13,608 nucleotides of DNA from Anaerolineae bacterium (GCA_016927095.1 JAFGNI010000360.1:1-13608); one strand, 5' to 3'. Positions 6,081 through 13,608 are shown, counted from the first letter of the stretch. Notes: a model not told the origin generated them from the letters alone. A program made the numbers and translations.

Positions 6081-6116
6081 TTGATCTTTGTCGAGATTTG
6101 TAGTAAGATATATATA
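6081..6116 (+). promoter_or_regulatory. Promoter region of the peroxiredoxin gene
   Basis: Two overlapping candidates are visible, both with 17-base spacers: TTGATC (6081-6086) with TAAGAT (6104-6109), and TTGTCG (6088-6093) with TATATA (6111-6116). The region is unusually AT-rich for this window. Either would give a leader of about 50 bases. Confidence 0.5.
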
Positions 6117-6171
6117 CACAAAGTTAATAAAACTTAGTCAAGTAGTTCCTAGACCGTACCAGGAGGACAGA

Positions 6172-6624
6172 ATGGTAACAAAAGGTGAGAAGGCACCCAG
6201 TTTTGCGTTGACATCAGACACCGGCGAGAAGGTCAGCCTATTGGATTTCCGAGGGCAGAAGATCGTCCTCTACTTCTATCCGAAGGCGGACACACCAGGG
6301 TGCACCAAGCAGGCCTGCGCGCTGCGCGATGCCTATCCCCAGATCGAGGCCAAAGATGCCGTGGTGATCGGCATCAGCCCCGATGAACCCGATAAGCTGG
6401 CGAAGTTCAGGGAGAAGTACGATCTCCCCTTCATCCTCCTCTCCGACCCTGACCACAGCGTCGCCGAGGCCTATGGCGCTTGGGGAGAGAAGCAGATGTA
6501 TGGCAAGACCTACGAGGGCATCATCCGAAGCCACTTCGCCATTGACGGCGAGGGCAATTTCACCGAGGCCGATATCCAGGTCAAGCCGCTGTCCACAGCC
6601 GATCTCGCCCTTCGGATCATCTAG
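6172..6624 (+). CDS. bcp: Thioredoxin-dependent peroxiredoxin, Bcp/PrxQ type
   Basis: This cytoplasmic thiol peroxidase reduces hydrogen peroxide and organic peroxides and is recycled by thioredoxin. The 150 residues match the PrxQ family. KADTPGCTKQAC holds the peroxidatic C44 and, five residues on, the resolving C49, the mark of two-cysteine PrxQ proteins. The fold continues with VVIGISPDEPDKLAKFREKYDLPFILLSDPD and the conserved Arg in GIIRSHFAID. The ATG at 6172 has AGGAGG at 6161-6166; the open frame extends upstream to 6088, but that stretch overlaps the promoter. It is a single-gene unit with its own promoter and a strong terminator at 6672. I see no OxyR-like site that I could defend. 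Confidence 0.95.
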   Translation: MVTKGEKAPSFALTSDTGEKVSLLDFRGQKIVLYFYPKADTPGCTKQACALRDAYPQIEAKDAVVIGISPDEPDKLAKFREKYDLPFILLSDPDHSVAEAYGAWGEKQMYGKTYEGIIRSHFAIDGEGNFTEADIQVKPLSTADLALRII

Positions 6625-6671
6625 CTTAGCCTAAGTATGACAGACTAGGCAGGCGCGACCTCCTTTGAGCT

Positions 6672-6710
6672 GCCAGCGCCGCGGCTGTGACCGCGGCGCT
6701 GGCCTTCTTT
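6672..6710 (+). terminator. Intrinsic terminator after bcp
   Basis: A perfect 13-bp stem, GCCAGCGCCGCGG with CCGCGGCGCTGGC, closes the loop CTGTGA and is followed by CTTCTTT. The minus-strand side lacks a U-tract, so it mainly serves bcp, though it could also slow readthrough from the convergent FHA gene. Confidence 0.85.
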
Positions 6711-6739
6711 GTGTGGAATAGCAGTGAAGGGTCTAGAGC

Positions 6740-7468
6740 TTAGGGAAGATACAATCGACTCGCCATCACGACGGACACCGCGACAAGGGTGCCGGTAGGC
6801 ATCGGAATCCCCACCAAATCGAAGACCCGCTCCCAGAAGGTCACGGGCGCATACCACAGATAGACTGCCAGCGCCACGCAGAGGCATATGAGCACCACCA
6901 ACACACCGATCAAGGCATAGAGCCAACCGGAGCGTTTCTTGGGTGGCGTAGGCTCTTCGAAGGCGGGCTCTGGCGCTTCGGCGTACCCCACAGGAGACAC
7001 AGGCTCGTAGGTTGGTCGCGGTTCTGCGACGGGTTCATACGGAGCGTATTCGGCGCGGATCGGTGGTGGTGGCGTAGGTGGCTCATAGCGCGGCACATCA
7101 TCCATCACCTGCGTCGACCCACCGGGCATCTCCGCAACGACGGTCGCAGCCCTGCCCGCATCCTCCACCCCATACTCCAGTGTGACATAATCGGCCAGCC
7201 GAATCCGATCTCCCGGCGAAAGCGAACGAGGTTCCGCAAGCCTATGACCGTTCAGCCACGTCCCGTTCGTGCTGCCCATATCCTCGATGACGGCACCGGT
7301 AGGCAGCAGACGAATCTGAGCGTGGTGTCGCGAAACCCGCGAGCTATCAAACACAACGGTGTTGTCTGCAGAACGCCCCAGGGTGCAGTTCATCCCCTGA
7401 AGAGGATAGGTCTTGCCCTGGTTCGGTCCCTCCGTGATGACCAGCATGTGCTGCCTCTGGTTCTCCAT
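6740..7468 (-). CDS. FHA-domain membrane protein
   Basis: FHA domains bind phosphothreonine peptides, so this is probably a membrane-tethered adaptor in Ser/Thr kinase signalling. From ATG at 7468 it has 242 residues. The FHA domain spans about 8-99, with GRSADN (31-36), SRHHAQI (46-52) and STNGTWLNG (66-74), which carry the conserved ligand-binding Arg, Ser-Arg-His and Asn. A Pro/Glu-rich disordered linker runs about 120-176 (TPPPPI, repeated YEPV). Basic KKR (177-179) precedes one clear membrane helix at about 182-207, so the FHA domain should face the cytoplasm. The last 35 residues lie outside or include a second short hydrophobic stretch. GGAGGGG precedes the chosen ATG; the frame opens further to 7516, but that part lies in the leader. 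No kinase or phosphatase gene is in the window, so the partner is unknown. Confidence 0.87.
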   Translation of the reverse strand: MENQRQHMLVITEGPNQGKTYPLQGMNCTLGRSADNTVVFDSSRVSRHHAQIRLLPTGAVIEDMGSTNGTWLNGHRLAEPRSLSPGDRIRLADYVTLEYGVEDAGRAATVVAEMPGGSTQVMDDVPRYEPPTPPPPIRAEYAPYEPVAEPRPTYEPVSPVGYAEAPEPAFEEPTPPKKRSGWLYALIGVLVVLICLCVALAVYLWYAPVTFWERVFDLVGIPMPTGTLVAVSVVMASRLYLP

Positions 7469-7527
7469 CCCGCCCCTCCAAGTGCTAAGGTCTGTGAGCC
7501 TGTTATGTGGCACCAAGCACTACAACG

Positions 7528-7556
7528 AGTATACTGCGATGGCGATGCCTGTGCAA
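7528..7556 (-). promoter_or_regulatory. Promoter of the FHA gene
   Basis: TTGCAC (7556-7551), exactly 17 bases, then TATACT (7533-7528) on the minus strand. The start would be near 7521, with a leader of about 53 bases. Confidence 0.65.
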
Positions 7557-7584
7557 ATACGACTACGGGCCGCAGCCCATCGTG

Positions 7585-7612
7585 TTGCCAACCGGAGACC
7601 GCCGTCTATACT
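7585..7612 (+). promoter_or_regulatory. Promoter of the M19 dipeptidase gene
   Basis: TTGCCA (7585-7590), a 16-base spacer and TATACT (7607-7612) read on the plus strand. It is back to back with the FHA promoter, the two -35 boxes being about 28 bases apart, so a regulator bound between them could affect both genes. Confidence 0.65.
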
Positions 7613-7660
7613 CGCGTCAAGCCGGACAGTGCAAGTTAGCAGATAACGTGTGGAGGCCTT

Positions 7661-8752
7661 ATGCCTGATAGCGTATCATCCGCGTCACCCCCCCTTCTCG
7701 TCGACGCACACCTTGACGTAGCCTATAACGCCGTCGTCCTGGAGCGCGATCTGGCGCAGCCTGTCGCGAAGATCCGCGAACAGGAGCGCCGCACCCCATC
7801 AGCCGATGCCGACGCCGGCGTAAGCATGGTCAGCTGGCCCGCCCTCATCGAGGGCCACATCGCCGTCATCGGCGGCAGCATCTTCGTTGAACCCTACCGG
7901 AAGGCCCATCCCCGCCGGACAGCGACCTATCGAACGCCGGACGAGGCGCACGCGCAAGGCATTGCGCAACTGGACTACTACCGTCGCACCAGCGACGAAC
8001 GAGATGATGTCCAGCTGTTAGAGAATGATCGCGACCTCGAAGATGTGTTGCAGCGTTGGGAGACGGAGCGTCCAACGGCGGGCGTCTTCGTTGTCATGGA
8101 AGGCGCTGACCCCATCTTGGAACCGGGTGAACTCGCTTGGTGGGTGGAGCGAGGCCTACGCGGCGTCGCCCTTTCCTGGTCAGCCGGCACCCGTTACGCT
8201 GGCGGGAACGCAAACCCGGGGCCGCTCACCGATGAGGGCATCGCCCTCATAGATGCGATGGCGGATTACAACCTCCTTCTGGATGTCAGTCACCTGTGGG
8301 AAGATGCTGCCCACAAGGTGCTCGATCGCTATCCAGGACCCCTTGTCGCCACGCATGCTAACCCCCGCGCCTTTGTCGACACGCCGCGGCAGTTGAGCGA
8401 TGATATGATCCGGCGGGTGGCAGAGCGAGAGGGCGTCATCGGGGTCGTGGCGTACAACCGGATGCTCGATCCCGAATGGTCTCCGGGGCGGCCCCGCGTC
8501 CCGCTGGCAAGGCTCATTGAGGCCATCGACCATATGTGCCAGGTCGCGGGAACGGCGGCGTCCACAGGCATCGGGTCCGATCTGGACGGCGGCTATGGCC
8601 AGGAGTCCGCACCGGCTGAGCTAGAGTCTGTGGCAGATCTGGCGAAGATCGGCGATCTGCTCCGCGAGCGCGGCTATGGCGAGGCCGACATCCAGGCCAT
8701 CCTACGCGGCAACTGGTTGCGGACTATGCGGGCTGTTCTTGGCGCCTTTTAG
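7661..8752 (+). CDS. Peptidase family M19 membrane-dipeptidase-like metallohydrolase
   Basis: M19 enzymes are zinc amidohydrolases that cleave dipeptides, including D-amino-acid-containing ones, or related amides. The 363 residues match bacterial members. The metal and catalytic set is complete: H17 and D19 in DAHLD, E147 in VVMEGADP, H211 in LLDVSHL, H232 in ATHANPRAF, and D307 in GIGSDLDGG. The closing GNWLR is the usual Gly-Asn motif. No signal peptide is visible, so the protein is probably cytoplasmic despite the family name. ATG at 7661 has GGAGG at 7652-7656. It is a single gene under its own promoter, divergent from the FHA gene and followed by the RNA gene at about 8792. The exact substrate is unknown. 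Confidence 0.92.
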   Translation: MPDSVSSASPPLLVDAHLDVAYNAVVLERDLAQPVAKIREQERRTPSADADAGVSMVSWPALIEGHIAVIGGSIFVEPYRKAHPRRTATYRTPDEAHAQGIAQLDYYRRTSDERDDVQLLENDRDLEDVLQRWETERPTAGVFVVMEGADPILEPGELAWWVERGLRGVALSWSAGTRYAGGNANPGPLTDEGIALIDAMADYNLLLDVSHLWEDAAHKVLDRYPGPLVATHANPRAFVDTPRQLSDDMIRRVAEREGVIGVVAYNRMLDPEWSPGRPRVPLARLIEAIDHMCQVAGTAASTGIGSDLDGGYGQESAPAELESVADLAKIGDLLRERGYGEADIQAILRGNWLRTMRAVLGAF

Positions 8753-8757
8753 TTCGC

Positions 8758-8785
8758 TTGCCATCCCCATCAACTGTGGTAATAT
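8758..8785 (+). promoter_or_regulatory. Promoter of the structured RNA
   Basis: TTGCCA (8758-8763), a 16-base spacer and TAATAT (8780-8785) sit just after the dipeptidase stop. The start would be near 8792, immediately before the 5' arm of the RNA's closing helix. Confidence 0.5.
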
Positions 8786-8791
8786 CACGTT

Positions 8792-9004
8792 ACTCCTGCC
8801 GTGTGCGTGGGACCGAGATGGGGTTTTGAGCCAACACTTTAAAAAAACGGGAACCTAATGTCTAGGGTGAGGACGCAATAGCCTTAAGGCAAAGCTGATC
8901 CACCCGGCAGGTACCCACCTGCGTAAGCAGGGTCAAAACCAGCGGTGCACGGCACGGCGGGGCCTGACTCATAGAAACCGCGCTGGGAATCCAGCGCGGT
9001 TTTT
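8792..9004 (+). ncRNA. ssrS: Stand-alone structured RNA, probably 6S RNA
   Basis: This roughly 180-base element plus terminator has no plausible ORF. It has an interrupted rod-like closing stem: TGCCGTG (8797-8803) with CACGGCA (8948-8954), ACCG (8812-8815) with CGGT (8943-8946), and GGTTTTGA (8822-8829) with TCAAAACC (8933-8940). Inside is a large open region. Its 3' side holds a hairpin, GCAGGT-ACCC-ACCTGC (8907-8922), and its top holds GGGT..GGA with TCC.ACCC (8865-8873, 8899-8905). A long closing stem, a central bubble with a small 3'-side hairpin, the TTGAGCCAA junction and AGCCTTAA resemble 6S RNA, which mimics open promoter DNA and binds the sigma-70 holoenzyme. Its own promoter and terminator fit an independent RNA. 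The class is a guess from shape and short motifs; that it is a structured RNA is better supported. The alternative is a terminator-type riboswitch. Confidence 0.55.
8975..9004 (+). terminator. Intrinsic terminator of the structured RNA
   Basis: A 12-bp stem, AAACCGCGCTGG with CCAGCGCGGTTT, closes the tetraloop GAAT and runs into TTTTT (9000-9004). A second hairpin, AGGCCGG-CGATC-CCGGCCT, follows at 9018-9036 without a U-tract. Confidence 0.9.
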
Positions 9005-9060
9005 CGTGTGTCGGGCCAGGCCGGCGATCCCGGCCTTCAGTCATGTTATGTAAAGTAAAC

Positions 9061-9089
9061 TTGACTTTGACTCCCGGCTATGCTATTCT
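9061..9089 (+). promoter_or_regulatory. Promoter of the MBL-fold hydrolase/xer unit
   Basis: TTGACT (9061-9066), a 17-base spacer and TATTCT (9084-9089) lie downstream of the RNA's terminator. The downstream genes thus need not depend on readthrough from the RNA. Confidence 0.5.
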
Positions 9090-9140
9090 CAAAACGTTAA
9101 AGAAATACCTTGGGCATCGTCCATGCCCTTTGAGGAGTCC

Positions 9141-9983
9141 ATGTACTGGGAACGCGTTTCCGAAGATATCTTCCTTTTCACCAGTGACCGTTACGCCCTC
9201 GTCAATTCCGTCGCCATCCTAACCGATCGTGGCACAGTCGTGGTTGACGCCCTCCCCTTCCCGGATGAGGCACGCCAGATCGCCCGCTTCCTAGAGATTA
9301 GGTCGGGGATGGACTTCTATGCCTTGATTCTCACCCATCACCATATGGACCACGTCTACGGTCTCTATGCCTTCCCCGAACACCTGGACGTGATCAGCTC
9401 CAAACTATGCCGCGACCGGCTTCTCGAAATTGGCGAATCCTCGCTCGCCCAAGCTCGGGAGAGCGATCCGACGTTCGAGGAAGTTCACCTCCGCCTACCC
9501 ACGATCATCTTCGATACCGGTGAGTTCTTCGTCGACGCCGGCAACAAGACCTTCAAGCTCTTCTCGCTGCCCGGTCATACGCCCGATAACATTGGGGTTT
9601 ACATCGAAGAAGAGGAAGTTTTGATTACCGGCGATGCGGTGATGGCGATCCCCATCGTCGCCGATGGCGATTGGGAGCAGGAGATCAAGACACTGCAGTT
9701 CATCAAAGAGCTGCAGCCCGACACCGTTATCCAAGGCCACGGCGAGGTGATTCTGCGCGGCGAGATCGATGTGGTGATGGATCTCTATATCGACTACCTC
9801 CGATGCGTGCGGGAGCAAGCGGAACAGATACTCAGAAGAGGGCGCGACCGCAAGGAGATCTGGGAGATTCCCCTGGAGAAGTGCGGCCTTGAGCGCGTGC
9901 CGCTGGGCATCGCCAGCCACCAGCTGCACGTGGCCAATATCATGAGCGTCTACGACAAGCTAAAGGCGGAGCAGGACGGATAA
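9141..9983 (+). CDS. Metallo-beta-lactamase-fold hydrolase
   Basis: This is a metal-dependent hydrolase of the MBL superfamily, whose members include thioesterases, glyoxalase II, lactonases and nucleases; the substrate here is unknown. Numbered from an in-frame ATG at 9123, the ligand motif THHHMDH is at 71-77 (H72, H74, D76, H77). It is followed by LPGHTPDN with the third-strand His, TGDAV with the bridging Asp, and IQGHGE with the last His, so the metal site is complete. The C-terminal part is helical. I choose ATG at 9141 (280 residues) because GAGG at 9132-9135 lies 5 bases before it and conserved-looking sequence begins at MYWERV; ATG at 9123 has no clear ribosome site. There is no signal peptide. 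The stop is 5 bases before the recombinase start, so the two are probably co-transcribed. Confidence 0.88.
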   Translation: MYWERVSEDIFLFTSDRYALVNSVAILTDRGTVVVDALPFPDEARQIARFLEIRSGMDFYALILTHHHMDHVYGLYAFPEHLDVISSKLCRDRLLEIGESSLAQARESDPTFEEVHLRLPTIIFDTGEFFVDAGNKTFKLFSLPGHTPDNIGVYIEEEEVLITGDAVMAIPIVADGDWEQEIKTLQFIKELQPDTVIQGHGEVILRGEIDVVMDLYIDYLRCVREQAEQILRRGRDRKEIWEIPLEKCGLERVPLGIASHQLHVANIMSVYDKLKAEQDG

Positions 9984-9988
9984 CGCCT

Positions 9989-10924
9989 TTGTCTGACGAC
10001 GCCGATCAACAGACCTCGCAATCGAGCCTGCACCCATGGCTCGATCGCTACCTCAGCTACCTGGAACAGGACAACGCCTCCGACTACACCGTCAAGAACT
10101 ATGGCACCGATATTAGCCAGTTCCTGGACTACTGTGTAGCTGAAGGTATCACCAACCTGGATGGCCTCAATAGGGACCTCGTCCGTGCCTATCTGGAGAC
10201 CCTGGACGATGAGGGTTATGTCCGGGCAAGCATCGCCCGACGGGTCTTCGAGCTCAGGGCCTTCGGCGATTACCTGGTCCGCCACCACGCGTGGGGCCAC
10301 AATCTCTTCCGGCGCATCTACGCGCCGCGGGTGCCTCGCAAGCTCCCCCGCTACCTGACCGTGGAGGAAGTCCGTCGACTCCTCGGCGTGCCGGACACCG
10401 CAACCACCCAGGGACTGCGCGACCGGGCGATCCTGGAGGTGCTGTACGCCTCCGGCGTGCGCGTGAGCGAACTCGTCGCTCTCGACCTCAACGACGTAGA
10501 TCTGGGCGTCGGGGAGCTCCGGGTGATCGGCAAAGGCAACAAGGAACGGCTAAGCTTGCTCGGCCGGCCTGCCGTCAGGGCCCTAAACGCCTACCTGGAG
10601 AGGGGCCGCCCCGATCAACTCGGCGAGCGCGCAGCCCGGGCCGTATTCCTGAACCGTTTCGGTGGACGCCTTTCCTCGCGCTCGGTCGATACGATCGTCC
10701 GCAAGTCCGGTGTGGCTGCAGGCATCGAAGAGACGGTGACCCCGCACCTGCTGCGACACACCTTCGCCACCCACATGCTCAACGGCGGCGCCGACCTGCG
10801 GGTGGTGCAGGAGCTGCTGGGCCATGACAACATCGCATCGACGCAGATCTACGCAAGCATCACCCAACGACGGGCGCGGGAGATCTACCTTCGGGCGCAT
10901 CCGCGTTCGGATCAGGACACGTAG
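9989..10924 (+). CDS. xerC: XerC/XerD-type tyrosine recombinase
   Basis: This is a site-specific recombinase that probably resolves chromosome dimers at a dif site near the replication terminus. The 311 residues match XerC/XerD. The N-terminal SAM-like core-binding domain spans about 15-105 and the catalytic domain about 120-305. All six catalytic residues are present: R158 (SGVRVSE), K182 (GKGNKER), H253 and R256 (HLLRHTFATHML), H279 (LLGHDNIA) and Y288 (QIYASI). The start is a TTG at 9989, as no ATG or GTG lies before the conserved N-terminus; GGACGGA precedes it at the end of the MBL gene. Whether it acts alone or with a partner cannot be decided here. Absence of phage or integron genes and the standard length argue for the housekeeping role. 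No dif-like site was recognised in the window. Confidence 0.9.
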   Translation: MSDDADQQTSQSSLHPWLDRYLSYLEQDNASDYTVKNYGTDISQFLDYCVAEGITNLDGLNRDLVRAYLETLDDEGYVRASIARRVFELRAFGDYLVRHHAWGHNLFRRIYAPRVPRKLPRYLTVEEVRRLLGVPDTATTQGLRDRAILEVLYASGVRVSELVALDLNDVDLGVGELRVIGKGNKERLSLLGRPAVRALNAYLERGRPDQLGERAARAVFLNRFGGRLSSRSVDTIVRKSGVAAGIEETVTPHLLRHTFATHMLNGGADLRVVQELLGHDNIASTQIYASITQRRAREIYLRAHPRSDQDT

Positions 10925-10989
10925 ACGAAAGCCAGCCCCCTATCCAGAGGTAGTCCGATCCAAGTTGTGGCCCTAACGACCACACCACG

Positions 10990-11021
10990 AAAAAGAGGCT
11001 GAGCCAATGGCTCAGCCTCTT
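10990..11021 (-). terminator. Terminator between xer and clpC
   Basis: A 13-bp stem, AAGAGGCTGAGCC with GGCTCAGCCTCTT, closes a 3-base loop. On the minus strand it runs into TTTTT (10994-10990), so it chiefly ends clpC. The plus-strand side has only TTC but may also stop the convergent xer transcript. Confidence 0.85.
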
Positions 11022-11056
11022 CGATGTCGTTTGGCGGGAGATTGCCCTTGCGCGGA

Positions 11057-13543
11057 CTACAGCTCCGGCACCATCTCGGGCTCCTCGGCGGGTCGAAGCA
11101 CGATCTCGTCATCGTCAAGGTCCACCAGAATGGTGTCACCGACCCGGTAGTTGCCGGAGAGCAACGCGTCCGATATCGGGGTCTCAACTTCTTGTTGTAT
11201 GAGGCGGCGCAGGGGTCGGGCGCCGTACTCGGTGCTGTAGCCCCGGACGGCCAACCAGTCCTGTGCCTCCTCGGTCAGGCTGACGTCGTAGCCGTTCTCC
11301 AACATCCGCTGACGCAACTTCCCAATCTCAAGACTCACAATCTCACGGATGTCCTGATGATTCAGCGAACGGAAGACCACGACGGCGTCGACCCGGTTCA
11401 GAAACTCCGGACGGAACAACTTGCGCAACCGCCCCATCAACTTCTGGCGCATGTCCTTGTGTTGGTGTTCTTCATCGCCCGCAACAGCATCCACGGCAAA
11501 ACCAAGCCCGCCCTGCCGAAGGATGTCATCCGCCCCAATGTTGGAGGTCATGATCAGAATGGTATTGCGGAAATCCACCTTCCGGCCACGGGCATCGGTG
11601 AGCACCCCCTCCTCCATCATCTGCAGCAGCATATTGAAGGTGTCAGGGTGAGCTTTCTCGATCTCATCAAAGACGACGATTGAGTAGGGGCGGCGGCGGA
11701 CGGACTCCGTGAGTTGACCGGCATCGTCATAGCCCACGTAGCCAGGTGGCGCGCCGACCAGTCGGGCGACCGCGTGGCGCTCCATGAACTCGGACATATC
11801 GATCTGGATCAGGGCATCCTCGGTCCCAAAGAGGAAGTGAGCCAGGGCCTTGGACAGCTCGGTCTTGCCGACCCCGGTCGGCCCCAAGAAGATGAAGGAA
11901 CCAATCGGGCGCCGTGGGTCTTTCAAGCCGGCCCGGGCGCGCCGCACCGCCTTGGCGATGGCCTCGATGGCTTCATCTTGACCCACAATCCGTTGCTGGA
12001 GATCGTGCTCCATATCGAGCAGGCGGCGGGACTCCTCCTCTGCGATCTGCGTGATCGGAATACCCGTCCACATCGCGATGATCTCGGCAACGTCATCCGC
12101 GCCCACGGTGAGGGTTTCGTCCTCTTCTGTGCGCATCTGGCGCAGCGTCTCCATCTTGCTCTCCAGCGTCCCCTCCTCCGCCTTCAGGTCTGCCATCTCA
12201 CGGCGCTGACCCGTGGCAACGCGAAGCTGGGCCTGGCGAAGCCGCACATCCTGAATCTGCTCGAAAACCTCCCGCAGTTGGATCGAGAGCGGGGACTTGT
12301 ACATCTTGACCCGAGAGGACGCCTCATCCATCACATCGATGGCCTTATCGGGCAGATAACGCTCGGGCACGTAACGTGAGGACAGCCGCGTCGCCGCTTG
12401 CAACGCCTCGTCGCTGATATGGAGCCTGTGATGTTGCTCGTAAGCGTGCTTGATCCCCCTGAGGATCTCGATTGTCTCTTCCTGGGTCGGCTCGTTGACC
12501 ATCACCGGCTGAAAACGCCGCTCCAGCGCAGCATCCGACTCGATGTGCTTGCGATACTCATCGAGCGTCGTCGCGCCGATACACTGCAGCTCGCCACGAG
12601 CCAAGGCCGGCTTGAGGATGTTCGCCGCGTCGATCGAGGACCCCGCGGAACCGGCACCCACAAGCATGTGCACCTCGTCGATAAAGACGATGGTATTGCT
12701 GTCTTTCAACTCCTGCAGGATCTTCTTCAGCCGCTCCTCGAACTGCCCCCGGTACATAGTACCGGCGACCAGCGAACCCACATCCAACTGGATGAGCCGC
12801 TTGCCCAGGATGGGGCCCGGCACGCCGCCGGAGATGATGCGCTGCGCCAAACCTTCCACAATCGCGGTCTTGCCGACCCCAGGTTCACCGATAAGGGCTG
12901 GGTTGTTCTTGGTGCGCCGTGCCAGAATCTGGATGACCCGCTCGATCTCCTCCTGACGACCGATCACAGGATCAAGCTCACCGGATTCCGCCAGATCCGT
13001 CAGGTCAACCGCGACAGTGTCCAACGTCGAGTCCGACGAACTCGGGCGAGACTCAGAATGCCCCGAGGATCGCCGGCTCGGCGTGGTGGAGGATGAGCGG
13101 GGACGCATCGGCATGAACCGCTCGATGCGACGGCGGATCGTCTCTGCGGAGAGTCCGGCTTGGGTCAGCACCGCGATGATCACACCCTCATGCTGGCGCA
13201 GAAGCGCCAGAAGCAAATGCTGCGTATCGACGACCGAGCTATTGTGGCGCTTTGCCTCCTCAAGAGACATCTGCAGAAGGATCTCGGTGGAATGTCGCAA
13301 CTCCGGTTCTGGCCCAGCCAGTGGCTTGGCGCTGGACAACCGGGCAACCGTCTGGAGCGCCTGCTGTGGGCGCAACCCCATATCGCGCAACACGCGACCG
13401 GCGATCCCTTCTCCCTCCAGCATGAGACCCAGAAGGATGTGCTCGGGACCTATCGTCGCGTGATGCATACGTTTTGCCTCGATCTGGGCAAAACGCAGGA
13501 CCTCCTGCGCTGACGGAGTGAACCTCTCGAGCGGGTCAGCCAT
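11057..13543 (-). CDS. clpC: ClpC-family AAA+ ATPase, unfoldase subunit of the ClpCP protease
   Basis: This double-ring-forming chaperone ATPase unfolds proteins and feeds them to ClpP. The 828 residues suit ClpC. Clp N repeats occupy about 4-145, followed by a Ser/Arg-rich linker (about 148-172). The first AAA+ domain has Walker A GEPGVGKT (219-226) and Walker B VFIDE (286-290). A short coiled-coil middle domain at about 415-475 separates it from ClpB, which has a much longer one. The second AAA+ domain has GPTGVGKT (554-561), VVFDE (623-627), TSN (666-668) and sensor-2 GARPLRR (774-780). LGF at 680-682 matches the ClpP-docking tripeptide position, supporting a protease role. AGAGG lies 7 bases before ATG at 13543. 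No clpP, ctsR, mcsA or mcsB is adjacent within the window. It stands alone between its promoter and terminator. Confidence 0.96.
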   Translation of the reverse strand: MADPLERFTPSAQEVLRFAQIEAKRMHHATIGPEHILLGLMLEGEGIAGRVLRDMGLRPQQALQTVARLSSAKPLAGPEPELRHSTEILLQMSLEEAKRHNSSVVDTQHLLLALLRQHEGVIIAVLTQAGLSAETIRRRIERFMPMRPRSSSTTPSRRSSGHSESRPSSSDSTLDTVAVDLTDLAESGELDPVIGRQEEIERVIQILARRTKNNPALIGEPGVGKTAIVEGLAQRIISGGVPGPILGKRLIQLDVGSLVAGTMYRGQFEERLKKILQELKDSNTIVFIDEVHMLVGAGSAGSSIDAANILKPALARGELQCIGATTLDEYRKHIESDAALERRFQPVMVNEPTQEETIEILRGIKHAYEQHHRLHISDEALQAATRLSSRYVPERYLPDKAIDVMDEASSRVKMYKSPLSIQLREVFEQIQDVRLRQAQLRVATGQRREMADLKAEEGTLESKMETLRQMRTEEDETLTVGADDVAEIIAMWTGIPITQIAEEESRRLLDMEHDLQQRIVGQDEAIEAIAKAVRRARAGLKDPRRPIGSFIFLGPTGVGKTELSKALAHFLFGTEDALIQIDMSEFMERHAVARLVGAPPGYVGYDDAGQLTESVRRRPYSIVVFDEIEKAHPDTFNMLLQMMEEGVLTDARGRKVDFRNTILIMTSNIGADDILRQGGLGFAVDAVAGDEEHQHKDMRQKLMGRLRKLFRPEFLNRVDAVVVFRSLNHQDIREIVSLEIGKLRQRMLENGYDVSLTEEAQDWLAVRGYSTEYGARPLRRLIQQEVETPISDALLSGNYRVGDTILVDLDDDEIVLRPAEEPEMVPEL

Positions 13544-13575
13544 ATCTCAACCTCTGTTCGTTCCCAAAACGCAAT

Positions 13576-13604
13576 ATCAAACGTGCAACTATCGCTATAG
13601 TCAA
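13576..13604 (-). promoter_or_regulatory. Promoter of clpC with a dyad at the -35/spacer
   Basis: TTGACT (13604-13599), a 17-base spacer and TTTGAT (13581-13576) read on the minus strand. The inverted repeat ACTAT-CGCT-ATAGT (13588-13601) covers part of the -35 box and spacer and could bind a repressor. I see no CIRCE element and no CtsR-type GGTCAAA repeat between here and the ATG. Confidence 0.5.
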
Positions 13605-13608
13605 AAAC

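Noticed and set aside
5889..6119. N-terminal extension of the small membrane protein to an ATG at 6119
   Set aside because: The stretch holds tandem hairpin repeats, a promoter-like region and part of the divergent bcp promoter; a good ribosome site precedes GTG at 5888.
6088..6171. N-terminal extension of Bcp to an ATG at 6088
   Set aside because: It overlaps the promoter candidates, is not typical of PrxQ proteins, and AGGAGG fits the ATG at 6172.
8841..8930. c-di-AMP (ydaO-type) riboswitch reading of CGGGAACC...AGGGTGAGG...CCCGGCAG...CGTAAGC
   Set aside because: Some motifs agree, but the expected GGTGAATC and CAGCTAACC blocks are altered, a separate promoter follows the terminator before the next gene, and the long closing rod fits 6S RNA better. 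Kept only as an alternative.
9989..10924. Phage or integron integrase instead of Xer
   Set aside because: The length and domain plan are those of XerC/D, and no att site, gene cassette, tRNA or phage gene is near.
11024..13096. Long plus-strand open frames opposite clpC (219, 221 and 232 residues)
   Set aside because: They are antisense shadows of a fully supported ClpC reading frame in GC-rich DNA, with Arg/His/Pro-rich composition and no known motif.

Overview
The window is about 60% GC and reads as an ordinary bacterial chromosome segment, most likely from the Chloroflexota (green non-sulfur bacteria and relatives). That placement is inferred from protein style: a lone XerC/D-type recombinase, a ClpC with a short middle domain, a secreted two-LysM protein, an FHA protein with a Pro-rich linker and membrane anchor, and small unnamed membrane proteins. 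No rRNA is present to confirm it. I see no phage, transposase, CRISPR array, tRNA or toxin-antitoxin pair.

Left part (1-3130, minus strand): an apparent operon read right to left, rsuA/rluB-family pseudouridine synthase, cmk and a dihydrolipoamide dehydrogenase (lpd). The first two overlap by ATGA. A short palindromic repeat (core ACCGGTGACGTGTACCGGC) occurs as two perfect tandem copies just past the lpd stop, once in frame inside lpd, and as a cluster that supplies the C-terminus and stop codon of cmk.

Middle part (3260-7470): a promoter drives a four-helix membrane protein of unknown function and a dGTPase-like HD phosphohydrolase. A bidirectional terminator then separates the dGTPase gene from a secreted LysM protein on the minus strand. 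Next come a 71-residue membrane protein on the minus strand, whose probable leader holds tandem 17-base hairpin repeats, and a divergent peroxiredoxin (Bcp/PrxQ) with a strong terminator. An FHA-domain membrane protein follows on the minus strand.

Right part (7580-13608): an M19 dipeptidase is divergent from the FHA gene, and each has a clear sigma-70-like promoter. Next is a stand-alone structured RNA with its own promoter and terminator; 6S RNA is my best guess. It is followed by a two-gene unit of a metallo-beta-lactamase-fold hydrolase and a XerC/XerD-type tyrosine recombinase. Last is clpC on the minus strand, convergent with xer across a shared terminator, with a promoter at the right edge of the window.

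The genes serve scattered housekeeping roles: RNA modification, nucleotide metabolism, redox defence, chromosome-dimer resolution and proteolysis. They do not form one pathway or a recognisable new multi-gene system. The most notable items are the repeat family that has entered coding sequence and the structured RNA at about 8792-9004.
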